The notes under the pieces: generated by a model
Told to the model about the DNA's origin: nothing
Databases searched by the model: none
What the model saw: only the letters and a program-made list of their open reading frames with translations
Shown here: piece by piece, positions 42,560 to 54,304 of the stretch
How positions within the stretch are numbered: position 1 is the first letter of the stretch
How the letters are laid out: the number at the start of each line of letters is the position of its first letter
Source: Nephrocerus scutellatus
Taxonomy: Eukaryota; Arthropoda; Insecta; Diptera; Pipunculidae
NCBI GenBank assembly: GCA_947095585.1
Contig: OX352761.1
Coordinates: 66,419,823 to 66,483,822 of the forward strand
Direction: 5' to 3'
DNA: 64,000 bases
Made by a program: the position numbers and the translations under genes

Positions 42560-43258
42560 AGAAAGAAATCATATACTTATACCAACATTGGTCCCTCAAT
42601 TCAAATAGTGGAGCGCGAATTTGAAGTAGTGCAATCCTTTAACTATCTCGGGTCAACTATAGCAGCCGATAACAGCATGAAACCAGAAATACGCGCACGG
42701 TTGCTTAAAGCCAAACAAGCCTACTATAGCCTGTCAAGACTCTTCAAATCCAGAAACTTAACTATAACATCCAAGCTGCTGATATATAAGACAATGGTCA
42801 CACCAGTACTTACATATGGATCCGAGACTTGGGTGCTTAGCAAAAAGCATTCTGACCTCTTAGCTGCGTTCGAGATAAAAGTCTTACGGAGAATTGTTGG
42901 CCACGTATGTGAGGAAGGACGATTCCGGAGACTCCGTAATGATGAGATCTAGGAGCGTTACCACGATGTCGACATCGTGAAGACAATTAAGCTCGGTAGG
43001 CTCCGGTGGGCAGGACACCTAGCTCGTATGAGCAAAGAGGATCCTGCTCGGAAAGTCCTTTGCGGTAGGATTTATGGAACACGACAGCGAGGCCGGCCAA
43101 GCCTACGCTGAAAGGATGGCGTAGACCAGGACGCCCAGAGTTTAGGGATGCCAAACTGGATGACATCGGCTCGAAATCGGGACCGGTGGAGAGACTTTTT
43201 GGGGGAGGCCAGGACCGGACCCCGGTTGTAGAGCCAAATATGATGATGTTGATGATAC
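42560..43258 (+). mobile_element. 5'-truncated RTE-like LINE, C-terminal part
   Basis: Reads IGPSIQIVEREFEVVQSFNYLGSTIAAD, then LLIYKTMVTPVLTYGSETW, IKVLRRIVG, and after a stop at 42950 HDVDIVKTIKLGRLRWAGHLARM and WRDFLGEART. This is the post-RT region of RTE-type LINEs. The 3' end runs into ATGATGATGTTGATGAT, in keeping with the short simple-repeat tails of that clade. Stop and frame changes show that it is dead. The reverse-transcriptase core is missing. Confidence 0.7.
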
Positions 43259-43589
43259 TTATACTTATCTAAAATAGTTAAAATTGATATTTATGCCGAA
43301 AACGCATATCTATTAGCAATCCATTTTACATATGAATTTAAAATATCCGATTATTATTATAATTTTATCGAAATTTAATTCAATTATTTCACAACTTACA
43401 ATATTTCGATTGTATATGCATACTTCTCGGACAGCTTGAGAATAGTTAACAACGAACAACGAACAAACCTTGTACTTGTTGCCCTACACCATACTCGCAG
43501 TGTGGATTCATCAACATCATCCACTACAGAGCAGCAGTATCAACACACAAAAGAAAACACGCAGCGCAGTGGAATTGTTCGACGATGAT
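43259..43589. other. AT-rich DNA, nothing recognised
   Basis: Probably includes the upstream part of the BEL LTR that ends near 43711. No border was found. Confidence 0.4.
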
Positions 43590-43713
43590 GACCGGTTGTG
43601 TGTATAAAGCAGAGACAGCAAGAATCGTCAGTTTTGTGAATTTCTTTTCATTTTGATCATTGATATTAAAATTACTTTTATTTTGTTAATAATTTGTTTA
43701 ATTTACCACCATT

Positions 43714-43729
43714 TGGTCCTTCGAGACGG
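43714..43729 (+). promoter_or_regulatory. primer-binding site of BEL copy 2
   Basis: TGGTCCTTCGAGACGG a few bases after the LTR end TTTACCACCA. It is of a type often seen in arthropod BEL elements. Confidence 0.7.
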
Positions 43730-44099
43730 ATAGGCGATCTATTTTATGAAAATTTGCAAATACTTTGTGAATAAAAAAAGTGAAAATATGGAAACTTTGA
43801 TAAAACGACGAGCGGTCATTAAAGGGCAAATAACGAAGCTAACCTCTTATGCGAAAACGTGCACGGATACCACGCCATATGATGAAATTCAAATAAGGTT
43901 AGAAAAAATTAAAGACCATTAAAAAAATTTTGAGAGTATAGAAGATGAAATATTTTCTATTGACGCGGAGACGCATATTGATTCGGTAGACGATAATTAT
44001 TACCAATGTGTTGCTAAATTACAGAGAATAATGAGAACGAAGATTCAAACAACATCTTCCATGATATCCATGATCCATGATATGAATGATACCGCTCTC

Positions 44100-47000
44100 A
44101 ACTTATCGTCTTTCCAGCAGATTTCGAACTACCACGCCTAACGCTACCCACTTTCAGCGGTAAAGCTCGTGAATGGCAGTCATTCTATGATTTGTTTAAA
44201 AGCACTGTCCATGAAAACACGAGCTTATCCCCAGCGCAAAAATTTCAATAATGGATGGGGAAATTGCGTGGCCCAGCTAAAGCGCTAGTGCGACATTTCC
44301 GGGTAGACGACGCTAGCTACATCGAGGCTTTCCAAAAACTCATAAAACGATATGATCGAAGGCGAATTATAGTGAATGAGTTCACCGAAACGTAAATGAA
44401 GCAGCCGCAAATCAAACTGTCGGTCGAAACAATCAGTCACATGCATGACACATGTGATGAAGCTATACGCGGACAAAAGGCGCTGGGTTCAAGTGCCGAA
44501 TCTAGAGATTGTTGGCTAGTCTATCTAGCAGAACGGAAGCTGGATGACACCACGTTGCAACTGTGGCGCCGGGAGTCGTCAGAACAAGAATTCCCAGCAA
44601 TCGAAGACTTCCTTAATTTCTTGAGCAAACGAATGAATTCACTTGAATGTTTCAAACATCAAACAAATAAATGTCAACCCAGAAAATACGCACCTGTCGA
44701 AAGTTTCCACGCTGATATGAAATCACTACCAAATGGCTCATTGTGTACAAATCAACAACGTCGTTTATGCGATTGCTCCAAGTTTATCCAAATGAGGTTG
44801 GAAGATCGTAGGATATACTTAAATGATAGTGCCAGGTGCTTTAATTGTTTGGCAGAGGGACATAGCGCGTTTCATTGTAGATCGAAAGGAAGATGACACC
44901 AATATAAGAAAAAGCACCAATCACTGGTGCATGCTGACCTGAGCTCTCCAATTGTGTTTTCCGAGCCGAAACCATCTACCAGTTCAGGGTCTTCATCAAT
45001 GATCACCATTTCTAAAGGTCCTAACCATACAATGAAATATCCCGTTCAGAATTTCCATTCACACCAAAGAGGCATAGATACCCACCGCAAACGTAGAAAT
45101 ACGCGACAGATATGGGAATTGGCGACCTTGTCGTGCTCTGCTGGACTCCGCTTCAACAAGATCGTATATAACGGAGCACTGCGCAAACATATTAAACGTT
45201 TTACGGTCTAATGCTAGATTCAACATCAATGCCATGAACGGCGGAAGAGCTAGCAGTTCAAAGAGTGTAACCTCACTTTTGATGAGATCTAGAATTGATT
45301 CCCAATTCAATATCGACATTACCGCGTATATTAAACCAAAAATAACAACCAACTTACCTCCTAAATATATAAACCGCGAGAAATTCAAGTACCTAAATCA
45401 ACTGGCATTAGCCGATCCTGCATTTGATGTTCCGGGACCAATCGATCTTCTAATTGTATGAGACAAATTCCTAATGCTCCTTTCCAACGGTTGCTGAACC
45501 AACCCGTTGCACAGAAAACGAAATTAGGCTGGATAGTAGGGGGAATTTATGAAGCAAATGGCGCACCAGACCAAACTATCACCTGTCTGTCGGTTCAAGA
45601 AGAAGTTAATATTGACCAATCATTGCGAAAATTCTGGGAGACAGAAGAATTACCAGCGTAGAGGAGAAACTATGTATTGCACACTTTGACATCAATTTAA
45701 AGATCGAGAGTTCGGGTACCTTTCAAGCCCAATAAACCTAAATTGGGAAACTCAATTAACCAAGCAGCCAAGCGATTCAGCTCTCTGGAACAATAACTGA
45801 TGAGAAACTCTCAACTCTAAGAAAACTACTTAAAATTCATGATAGAATACGAATCAGTCATGGAGCTGATACCACCAGATCAAATCGACCTACCAGATGA
45901 AAAAATGTATTTTATGCCGCACCATCCCGTAATTAAAGAAAGTAGTTCTACGACCAAACTGCGCGTTGTATTTGACGCGCCTTGTATTTGACCACCTCGG
46001 GAGTATTGTTAAATGATTTGTTAATGGTAGGTCCGACAGTTCCTAATCTCTCATTGAGATACTCACAAGATTCCGGAAACTACGCTACATCATCACGGCG
46101 GACATCGAAAAAATATTCCGTCAGCTGTGGATTGAGAAGCCAGACACAGACTACCAACGTATTAATTGGCGTGATTCAACGTCATTACCAGTTACCAGTT
46201 AAACACTACCGCCTTCTCACAAACACTTGGGGTACGGCATCTGATATGGACGAGCTTATGTCCGGAACGAGCACCATCGAAGAAGCTATAACCGAGTTAA
46301 TATCTCTTTTAAAACTTGGTGGGTACCACCTTCGCAAATGGTCAGCCAACGATGTAAAACTCTCCAGCAGATGATCGAGAAATTACAATTTGAGTAATCA
46401 CCGAAGGAACAAAGTTAATATCAGCTTTGGGAATTAAATTTGATCCACAAAACCGATTGTTTCTCGTTCAAGGTATCCATGCCTGTCGCAATAAAATTCA
46501 CTAAGAGAAACATGCTGTCCGAGGCATCGCACGTGTTCGATCCATTGGGATGGCTGTCACCATAGGAGTAAAAATCAATCTGTGAGTATGTGGCTGCTGA
46601 AGTTAGACTGGGATGACCAACTTCCAACAGATGTCAAAACCCAATGGACAAATATCCGAAGCAGTTTAAAACTATAAGAAAAGCTTAAAATACCAAGATG
46701 GCTGAATTCGAATACAACATTACATCTGTGTGGATTTGCGGACGCATCAAATACTGCGTACGCTGCCGTCATTTACGCCCGTACCATAAGCTCCAACGGA
46801 GAAAAAGACGAATATCATTTCCGCGAAAACCAAGGTCGCACCCATAAAGTACACCAGCTAAATTAGAGTTATGCACGGCTCTTTTATTGGTCCGATTGCT
46901 CGCACTAGTGATTAAGTCATTGGCACTTATTTCGATTCAAATTTTCGTTGTGGTCAGATTTCACAACCGTCCTGGCTTGGCTCGCAAACCCAACTAGGAA

Positions 47001-47145
47001 GGGAAATGTATTCGTGATTAACAGAAAAACAGAAATATTAAATTCAACGAATGTTCAGCAGTGGTCATATGTTCCATCCAAGCAAAACAGCAGATGTAGC
47101 AACTCGAGGGATTCGAGGAGAATTGCATTCTTTTTGGCTAACAAA
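44100..47145 (+). pseudogene. gag-pol remains of BEL copy 2
   Basis: Gag DUF1759-like region (TLPTFSGKAREWQSFYDLF, near 44135). Frame 44396-44896 holds gag and the zinc knuckle CFNCLAEGHSAFHC. The protease region with LALADPAFDVPGPIDLLIV follows (45234-45461), then QKTKLGWIVGG (45500). The reverse-transcriptase start is TTKLRVVFDA (45955), and LNDLLMVGPTV, LKLGGYHLRKWSAND and an RNase H part come next, ending ADVATRGIRGELHSFW near 47130. At least eight frameshifts and stops. The YVDD block is lost in a deletion near 46230. Confidence 0.75.
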
Positions 47146-47508
47146 CTCCATGGAAGTCGATAACGTCGTATCATCAGCAAATGAATGGATATCACATGTT
47201 GTAGAAGACAACAAGTCATTGATATATATTTAGAATAATGTTGGCGATAAGGATGACGCTTGAGGAACGCCAGCATTGATCTCATGCGAAGATGAGGAAA
47301 AACCATTCAATACCACTTTTATTTTGCGGTTCCATAAATAATCCTCAATCCATGTAATGAGAGAGGGGTGTAATTTGAGCGCACGAATCTTATTAATAAG
47401 ACAAATATGCCAAACTCTATCAAAATCCTTAGAAATATCCAAGGACACAACGCTTGATTCGCCTAGATTTTCAATGCTTCGCTCCCAACAATGAGTCATG
47501 CACGTCAT
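47146..47508 (-). pseudogene. RT core of CR1/jockey-group LINE
   Basis: SVVSLDISKDFDRVWHICL (first Asp), GVPQASSLSPTLF, then a stop at about 47232, after which the same frame reads IYINDLLSS...DIHSFADDTTLST with the second catalytic pair. The sequence then turns into BEL copy 2. The GVPQ block has Ala where Gly is usual. Confidence 0.72.
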
Positions 47509-49185
47509 TAGTTCACCTGAAGATCGATTTTTTCGAAATCCATACTGAACATCGGATAAAAGCGAATGCCCAGATAGCTCATTAGTTTGAAATTAATGAT
47601 AGATTCCATTACTTTTGATAAAACTGACAACAGAGCAATAGGACGGTAGTTAGTAGGTGCAGATTTATCACCTTTTTTCGGGACGGATTGAATATTAGCT
47701 ATTTTCCAAATTGACGGAAAAACACCTGTCTTCATTGACAGATAAAACAATTTGCTAAGCGGTTTTCCCAAAGTATGATGACATTTTTTCAATAATAATG
47801 GTGGTATACCGTCGGGTCCAGTTGCTTTATTGGTGTCAAGTTCTTTAAGAATTTTGGAAACAACCCGACGACGGAAATAAATTGAAGACATAGCAAGGCC
47901 TACATTCGGGAGAATTGGTGGACTTTGGTTAGAAAATGGAAGGGTTGACGCACTAGCAAAATGCGAAGCTAAGAGATTTGCTTTCTGAATATCAGTTTTA
48001 TAAAGATTACCATTATGGAATAGAGTAGGAACAGAAGAAGTCTTTTCAGCAAAGTTTCTTTTAAACATTGCTGCAAATGACCAAAAGCTTTTAATGTTTG
48101 AATCACAATCTAAAATTTTCCGCATACTATCTCGAATCTTTTGGTCATTTATTATTTTGGACCTATTAATAATAGCGTTAGCTCTATTTTTGGCTATTCT
48201 AAACTTAACAAGGTTTTCTACGGATGGGCAATTAACGTAGTCCAAATGGGCTGATTTTTTACTCGCGACTGCTGACCTGCAGTTATCATTAAACTTATTC
48301 TTACGAATATTGCTTTTCTTAAAGGAGGAAGGAATGAAATTTTTCATTCCTAGCAGAATGGTTGACGTGATCAGTTGATATGCTTCATCAGCATTATTGT
48401 TGGAAAAGCAGGTTGACCAATCAAATGAGCTAAAAAAATTGATTCAGGAGCTCCCAGTTAGCATTTTTGAAGTGCCAGAGTAGCCTTTTACTTGTTGACT
48501 CTACAAGGGTTGGGGTTATTGAAAATTTGGCTAATACCAGAGCGTGGTCGGAAAGACCTAATGGAGCAGATAAATGAATTGAATATTTATCTGGCATAGA
48601 AGTTAGAAATAAATCTAATAGGTGAGGTGATTGACCAGTTGTATCGGGATATCTAGTTGGCTTATCGACGAGTTGTGTTAGGAGATTGGTATCTGAAAAT
48701 AGTTCTGCGGATTCACCTGATCGATCTCTACCATTCGAATATGTCAACCAAGAATCATTATGGACATTAAAATCTCCCAAAACTATTAATTCTGAAGTTG
48801 GTGAGGACTCGTAAATCTTGTCAATTGTTTCCGATAAATTATCAAATTCAATTATAGTGTCATCAGGTGACAAATTTGGACTACGATAAAGAGAACAAAT
48901 AAACATTGAATGGTTTGCAATTATAATTTCAATCCATATCGTATTGAACAAGGGATTACATTTCGGAACAGTAAAATTAGGAACAACCCCTCGATGCGGA
49001 ACTAAACAGTCGACACGAGAATACCCCGGACATTGAAAATCATTAGGGGTACCCATAAAAGAAACATGCGTTTCACATAAACTAAGAACCGCAGGTTTAT
49101 TCGCGTGAAGCTGCGCTACGATGGAGTTAAAATTACCCTTAAAGCCGCGAATATTAGTGAAATGAATTTCAAAATAAGAATTCAT
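47508..49185 (-). pseudogene. endonuclease and RT start of CR1/jockey-group LINE
   Basis: Frame 49185-48430 (251 aa) has the endonuclease blocks IRGFKGNFNSIVAQL, VLSLCETHV, FICSLYRSP, IVLGDFNVHNDSWL and LSDHALVLAKF. Frame 48347-47508 (279 aa) has the linker and RT start: LKELDTNKATGPDGIPPLLL, SVPKKGDKSAPTNYRPIAL, SVLSKVMESII. A break of about 80 bp between the two frames and a frameshift at 47508 interrupt the protein. Confidence 0.75.
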
Positions 49186-49721
49186 TTCACAATGTAAAAA
49201 TAACGAAATACTTGAACAAAAATATGTTAAATAAATTAAAATAAAAACAATTAAAAATTACAACAATAAGAAGATTTTTTGAAAGACAACAGCCCAACAG
49301 AAAATCGCAACGAATTTGCTTGTAGTACCAGGCCTTACAAACGAAAGAGTCACGAAAAATCAGTGAGCCGATAGGCTTTCCAAAAAATTCAACTTAAATA
49401 AATACTTGTATAAAAGTCCAATTTGATCTTGTTAAGAAAGTGGATCTTTCTTTATCAAGCAGAGCTAGGTTCGGTCTTGTCCAAGATCAAGAATTAACAC
49501 TTTTCGTAGTTATCCAAGTCCAGCAAACATGCATGTATCCAAAAAGTATTCTTTAAATTTTTTTTGAGATGTTACGCAAAGAAAAAACACCAAAATTTAA
49601 ATCTTTACAACACAACAACGAGACTGAAGGAATTAAAACACAACTTGTATAAAAAGGAAAAATAGAGTTTAAATTAATAAGAAAAAACAAATTTTTTAAT
49701 TATTTCAAATAAATTCTATTA

Positions 49722-52024
49722 TTAGTTTTTAAATTTTTTTTGCTTGCGATATGTCTTTAGTAGTTCGTTCGTGAATTCTGTACCATTGTCTGATTTTAAA
49801 ATTTTGAAAAATCCGTATTTTAACATGACTTGTGCGACTAGTGTCTTGGCTATTGTCTGTGCGTCTTTTGATGTTATAGGATTTGCAATTACGTATTTTG
49901 TTAATTCGCATTGCATGGTTAGGATGTATCTATAGTCATTAGAGATTCGTAGGGGTCCTACAGTGTCTATTGTTATTGTCTGAAAACTGTCGGATGGGGT
50001 GTCTGTTGTCGTTAGTGGTTCTATTATATGTCTGTTTGTTTCTGGCACATAGGTCGTAGTTTGTAATGAAGTTCTTGACCATCTTACTAATGTTTTTCCA
50101 TATATATTTTTGCTTTAGCTTTATTATTGTTTTTCTTACACCTTGGTGTCCTCCGTATGTTGAATTATGATACTCGTCTATTAATTTGTATTTAGTTATT
50201 TCATCTTCTATTCTTCTTGGGGCGGCATATATTAAAATTTTTAAATTGGGATACTTGCTATTAATTGTTACTTTTGCATATGCTTCTTTAAATTCTTCTT
50301 TTGTATATACTTTCATTATTTCATCATTATTTTTGAGCGCTAATTCTTTTATATTTTCTTTATTCATCCTGGATGCTAGCTTCTTCAGTGTCGAATCTAG
50401 ATTCGCTGAATTATCACTACAACCAACGTGCACGTATTTATTATCGATATTAATCTTGCAATTTTGTATATTTTTGTCGACTGTAAATTTAAGTTCCCTT
50501 ATATTTTTTATATAATTGATGGACGTGCATTCCCATATTTGAAGTTGTACCGGCCGGGTTACGGGCTTCAGTTGAGAGTTGCATTTCTCCGAATTATTGT
50601 TAATTATTTTGTCTTTATTAGACATGCCCCTTGTTATTACGAGTATTTTCTTTGCCTTTTCGTTGGCTTCTTTTGGTATCATTTCTTTTAATATGTCGGA
50701 GTCGATTTGTATCCTAAATAAAGCATCGGCGTTCGTATTGAGTTTGCCTTTTTTGTAAATTATGTCGAAATCATAATCACAAAGGTCTAAACGTATTCTC
50801 GTCATCTTTGACGAGGGATTGCTATGAGTGAATAATGATACTAATGGTCTATGGTCCGTAACTACTGTGAACTTTCTTCCATAGAGATAGGGTTTAAAAA
50901 AATGTATGCTCCAGTGTATAGCTAGGAGTTCTTTTTCTATGACTGGCTTGTTTAGGTCGTGTTTTTGCAGTAATTTACTTGCGTATGATATTGGTAAATC
51001 TTTACCAATCTCACCTTGCGAGAGTACTGCTCCTAAAGCAAAGTTTGAAGCATCAGTCGTTAATATGAACGGTTTCGTGAAATCGGGGTATTGCAATACT
51101 GGTGGGCTGACTAATTTCCCTTTTAAAGTTTCAAACGCATTCTGGCAGTTCGCTGTCCTTTAAAATTTCATGTTTTTCTTTAATAGGGAGTTTAAATCTT
51201 TTGCTATATCTGCGAAATTTGGGATAAATCGTCTATAATAGTTGCAGAATGCAACGAATCGTCAGACGTCGTCTGAGGTCTTTGGTGTTGGGTATTCTTT
51301 GATTGCGTTAAATTTAGCTGGGTCGGTCTTGACTCCGTCTTTAGTTATTAGATATCCTAAATATACTACTTCTGGACGTAGGAAACAGCACTTTTCTGCA
51401 TTGAGTTTTAGAATATAGTGTTTTAAACGATCTAAAACTTTAATTAGATTTTGGTTGTGGTGGTTTGAACTACATCCGTAGATGATAATGTCATCTACGT
51501 ACAAGAAGGCTTCAGTTTCAAGTTTAGCTAATGCTATGCGGTAAGTTTCCTATAGTCGACAACTACTCTCCATTTGTTTTTGTCCGTTGTATTTTTTTTT
51601 TGGTACGAGTAATAGTGGAGCATTGTAAGGAGTGTTCTATTATATCGTCTTCGAACATTTTATTTACTTGGTTTTTTATGACTTCCATATTTGCGTGTGG
51701 TAGTCTGTAATTTTTTATGTATACCGGTGTGTTGTCGTTTGTGGATATTTTTTGTGTGTAAAAATTGTTTGTTGTCAGATAGTCGTTTTCTAAATGAAAT
51801 ACTTCTCGGTATTTTTCTAGAATTTTTAGAAGTGTGTTTTTTAAATGTTCGTCTTTGCAGTCTATGTTTAAATGTTTTTTGAACTCTTTGAAACGTTTAT
51901 CGTCATGGGATTTGTATTCACTGAAGTTTAGTATGTCGTAGTCTTTTAGTGGTTTGGTCTCTAATTTAATGTTTTTTAGTATTACCTCTGAGTTGGTTGC
52001 GTTAAGGATTCTGATGTGTATCAT
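49722..52024 (-). pseudogene. reverse transcriptase, RNase H and integrase of mdg1-like element
   Basis: 52024-51563 is the RT N-terminus (YIKNYRLPHANMEVI) up to a WRVVVDYRKL block near 51560. Only about 20 codons later comes LYVDDIIIYG (51504), so most of the palm between the first Asp and the YVDD is deleted. 51096-49939 contains the RNase H TDASNFALGAVLSQ and TDHRPLVSLF, then the integrase zinc region (GGHQGVRKTI...CARNKQTYN). 50048-49722 contains the integrase core TIDTVGPL and SDNGTEF. The last integrase block is absent. Confidence 0.8.
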
Positions 52025-52075
52025 ACCCGTTTTGGGTGCAATTGAGTTGCTTAGGAAAACACCATCAGTTAATTC

Positions 52076-52520
52076 TTAGTTTAATATTACTCTGTCTTCG
52101 TTTATTTGTAGCTTAATTGGTTGTATTATTTGTGTCCGTGGTGGTACTGTTATTGTCAGAGTCCGTAATAATTTTGAATACATTGGTAGTGTTGTTATTG
52201 TTTCATTTACTATTATTGATATAGTAAACGTCTCATAGTCGATTTTGCAGAAAAATCTTTTGAGAAAATCTCTACCAAGTATGCCGTCTGTTTCAATTGG
52301 AAAATTATTTTTTACCAATTGGAAATCGTGATTACAGTATGTGTCGCCTATTAGCAGATCGAGTTCTATTATGCCTAAAGAAAATGTTTATTCTTGCGTT
52401 ATTCCTGTTAATTTGCATTTTTCTTCCGGGTAGAATGGTTCATTTTCAAACTTGTTGGAAACCTTGAAAATTGATATGTCGGCGCCAGTGTCTATTAAAA
52501 ATGACATTTCTTTGTCTTTG
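52076..52520 (-). pseudogene. protease of mdg1-like element
   Basis: Active-site block FLIDTGADISIF near 52490. A TAA follows near 52392, then IETDGILGRDFLKRFFCKIDY (the second protease block) in frame 52318-52076. The stop splits the domain. Confidence 0.7.
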
Positions 52521-52788
52521 CTTTTTAGTGTGATGTAATTTGTATTGCAATCCGAGATTTTGAAAATTTTTATTGGTGGCCTTGTGGAGAAAACACGTGC
52601 TCCGTGGCTTGCTCGTTTCCCTGGTAGTAGTTCATAGTATCATTGTTCCCTTCATTGTGTAGTGTTCGTATGTAGTGATTAGGTCGTTGGTTGAAATTTG
52701 ACCTTCTGCTTTGTTGATTTTGGTTATTATTATGATTATGCCTATACGTTTGTCTGTTTGTGTTATGGTTGAAGTTGTTGTTGGGCTG

Positions 52789-53529
52789 TCAATAGCCATA
52801 ATTATTTCGTACGTTTGGTAGCCTATAATTGTTATTGTATCTGTTATTTTGTGGCGGGTTGTAATTGTTCAGTGACCTTCGATTGTTGTCGTAGGTTCTG
52901 ATGTTGTTTTGTCTGTTTGGTTGTGATCTATTTTTGTTGAAATGCATAATGCTGTTTGTGTGTTCCTTTTCGATTTCTAAGGCAAGGTTAATTGCCTCAG
53001 TGAATGTTTTTGGTTGAGCGGCAAATATAGTCGATTTGAGCTCATCTTTCAATCCATTCATGAAAATCTTCAGGGCATATGCGTCATTCATTTTTGTTAC
53101 TATTGATTTTTCGGTTTGGGTTGTGGTACCTAGGTCGTCAATTTGTAACTTGTTTAGATCTGTAATAAGGTTAGTTATTCTGTCTTTGTAGGCTGTGACA
53201 GAAAAATTTCTTTGTGTGATTTGTGTTAGTGATGTGTGTATGTGGGGTATAGTTGTTGTTGGTTTATACCTAGCTCTAAGTTCTGTAGTTAGTGCTGCTA
53301 GTGTTTCCGGGTGTGTGTGTATGGTCGATTTTACATTAGGGTTTAGTTTTATGTGGAAAACGAATTCTAATAACTCTGTCTTTGCGGTTTCTGTGAGTGT
53401 TCTTTCGAGTATTTCTAGTTCCTCTATCTTTGTTTTTATTGTATCTTTCTTATATCTCCTGTTTGAGCACTTTTTGGCATTTGTGTATAGTTTTTCTATT
53501 ATTGAAATTATTTCGTGTGCCTTTTCCAT
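52789..53529 (-). CDS. gag of mdg1-like gypsy element
   Basis: 246 residues. Helical N-terminus (EIISIIEKLYTNAKKCSNRRYKKDTI), capsid-like middle (LAALTTELRARYKPTTTIPHI; LKIFMNGLKDELKSTIFAAQP; INLALEIEKEHTNSI) and an Asn/Arg-rich basic tail in place of zinc knuckles (NRRSLNNYNPPQNNRYNNNY). This is the form seen in mdg1/412 and related gypsy elements; the tail would bind RNA. The frame is intact. The upstream Helitron separates it from the leader. Confidence 0.75.
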   Translation of the reverse strand: MEKAHEIISIIEKLYTNAKKCSNRRYKKDTIKTKIEELEILERTLTETAKTELLEFVFHIKLNPNVKSTIHTHPETLAALTTELRARYKPTTTIPHIHTSLTQITQRNFSVTAYKDRITNLITDLNKLQIDDLGTTTQTEKSIVTKMNDAYALKIFMNGLKDELKSTIFAAQPKTFTEAINLALEIEKEHTNSIMHFNKNRSQPNRQNNIRTYDNNRRSLNNYNPPQNNRYNNNYRLPNVRNNYGY

Positions 53530-53554
53530 TCCCTAAAAATTTTTTTTATAGCAA

Positions 53555-53958
53555 TCTATATATATAAAACAAAGTCCGGTTATTTACACCATTTATAACT
53601 CGAGAAGGGCTGGACCGATTTTTATGATTTTTGTTTTGTTGAATTTGTCTCCGCCAGGAATAGCATAATAACTATTAAAACATCGGAAAAATTCACAAAA
53701 AAAAATTATGTAGAAAATTCATAGATTTTCTCATACATTTTGTATTAAACGGATTTTTTGATGATATCTAGAGAACGGTTCGACTGATGGAAGGATTTGG
53801 CTCAAATTCACACCTCCAGTGGTTAGCGGGTGGGTGGTCAGTGCGCGGTAGGTCAGTGGGCGGGGGTCTGTGGGATGGGGCAGCCGGGAAACGCGGGTGT
53901 AAGTGGGCGTGGCGTCAGTGGTTGTGAGTTCAGTGGCAAAGCACCCGGGAACAGCTAG
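53555..53958 (-). mobile_element. Helitron, non-autonomous, 404 bp (shown 5' to 3' on the + strand)
   Basis: Begins TCTATATATATAAAAC and ends AACAGCTAG, with A before and T after, as expected for Helitron insertion between A and T with a CTRR end. The start continues TTATTTACACCATTTATAAC and AGGGCTGGACCGATTTT, typical of animal Helitron ends. A short CCCGGG palindrome (53944-53949) precedes the CTAG end. There is no coding capacity. The element's own 5'-3' direction is the + strand; the strand field records only the host element. Confidence 0.75.
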
Positions 53959-54022
53959 TAGAAAATAGAAATACTAATGTATATATATTTATTTGTTTTA
54001 TATATATATGATTTATTTATTT

Positions 54023-54180
54023 TTATACATTTTGGGTTTTGTTAATTTGTTTGTGTATATAATTTCTTAGATGATTATTTAATTTTCTGAATAGGTATAT
54101 TGTTAATACTATTGTAATTATTATTGTTATTAATATTATTAATTCTATGTTAGTGTTGTTAATTGTAGGTTTCTCGATAA

Positions 54181-54211
<31 letters not shown>

Positions 54212-54304
54212 ATTAAAAATCTTTTCCGATTCGATTTTGGTTTCCTTGGAAAACCAATGTCCCATTTCGCTTATTTTTTTTTTCTTCTTAATTTCTTGCT
54301 TCAA
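54023..54304 (-). CDS. small membrane protein upstream of gag (mdg1-like element)
   Basis: 93 residues. An internal MGHWFSKETKIE start would offer Gly-2 for N-myristoylation. An 11-residue Asn run (from a GTT microsatellite at 54181-54212) follows, then one membrane helix IELIILITIIITIVLTIYLF and a short basic tail. Some mdg1-clade elements of flies carry a comparable small upstream frame (from memory, not checked). The function is unknown. Confidence 0.5.

Larger units (their letters stand above)
43590..47145 (+). mobile_element. BEL/Pao element copy 2, decayed
   Basis: LTR end with TATAAA near 43602, primer site TGGTCCTTCGAGACGG at 43714-43729, then decayed gag, protease, reverse transcriptase and RNase H to about 47145, where it meets a minus-strand LINE. 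It belongs to a different subfamily from the 4443 element (different primer site and LTR). Integrase and right LTR are missing. Confidence 0.78.
47146..49690 (-). mobile_element. CR1/jockey-group LINE, 3'-truncated
   Basis: Minus-strand APE-type LINE: a 5' region (49690-49186) without a clear frame, endonuclease (49185-48430) and reverse transcriptase (48347 to about 47150). It breaks off just after the FADDTT block at its junction with BEL copy 2. Loss of the 3' end is unusual for LINE insertion and points to a later rearrangement. I cannot decide between CR1/L2 and jockey. Confidence 0.7.

Noticed and set aside
53195..53536. Plus-strand hydrophobic frame opposite gag
   Set aside because: Shadow of the minus-strand gag; no own features.
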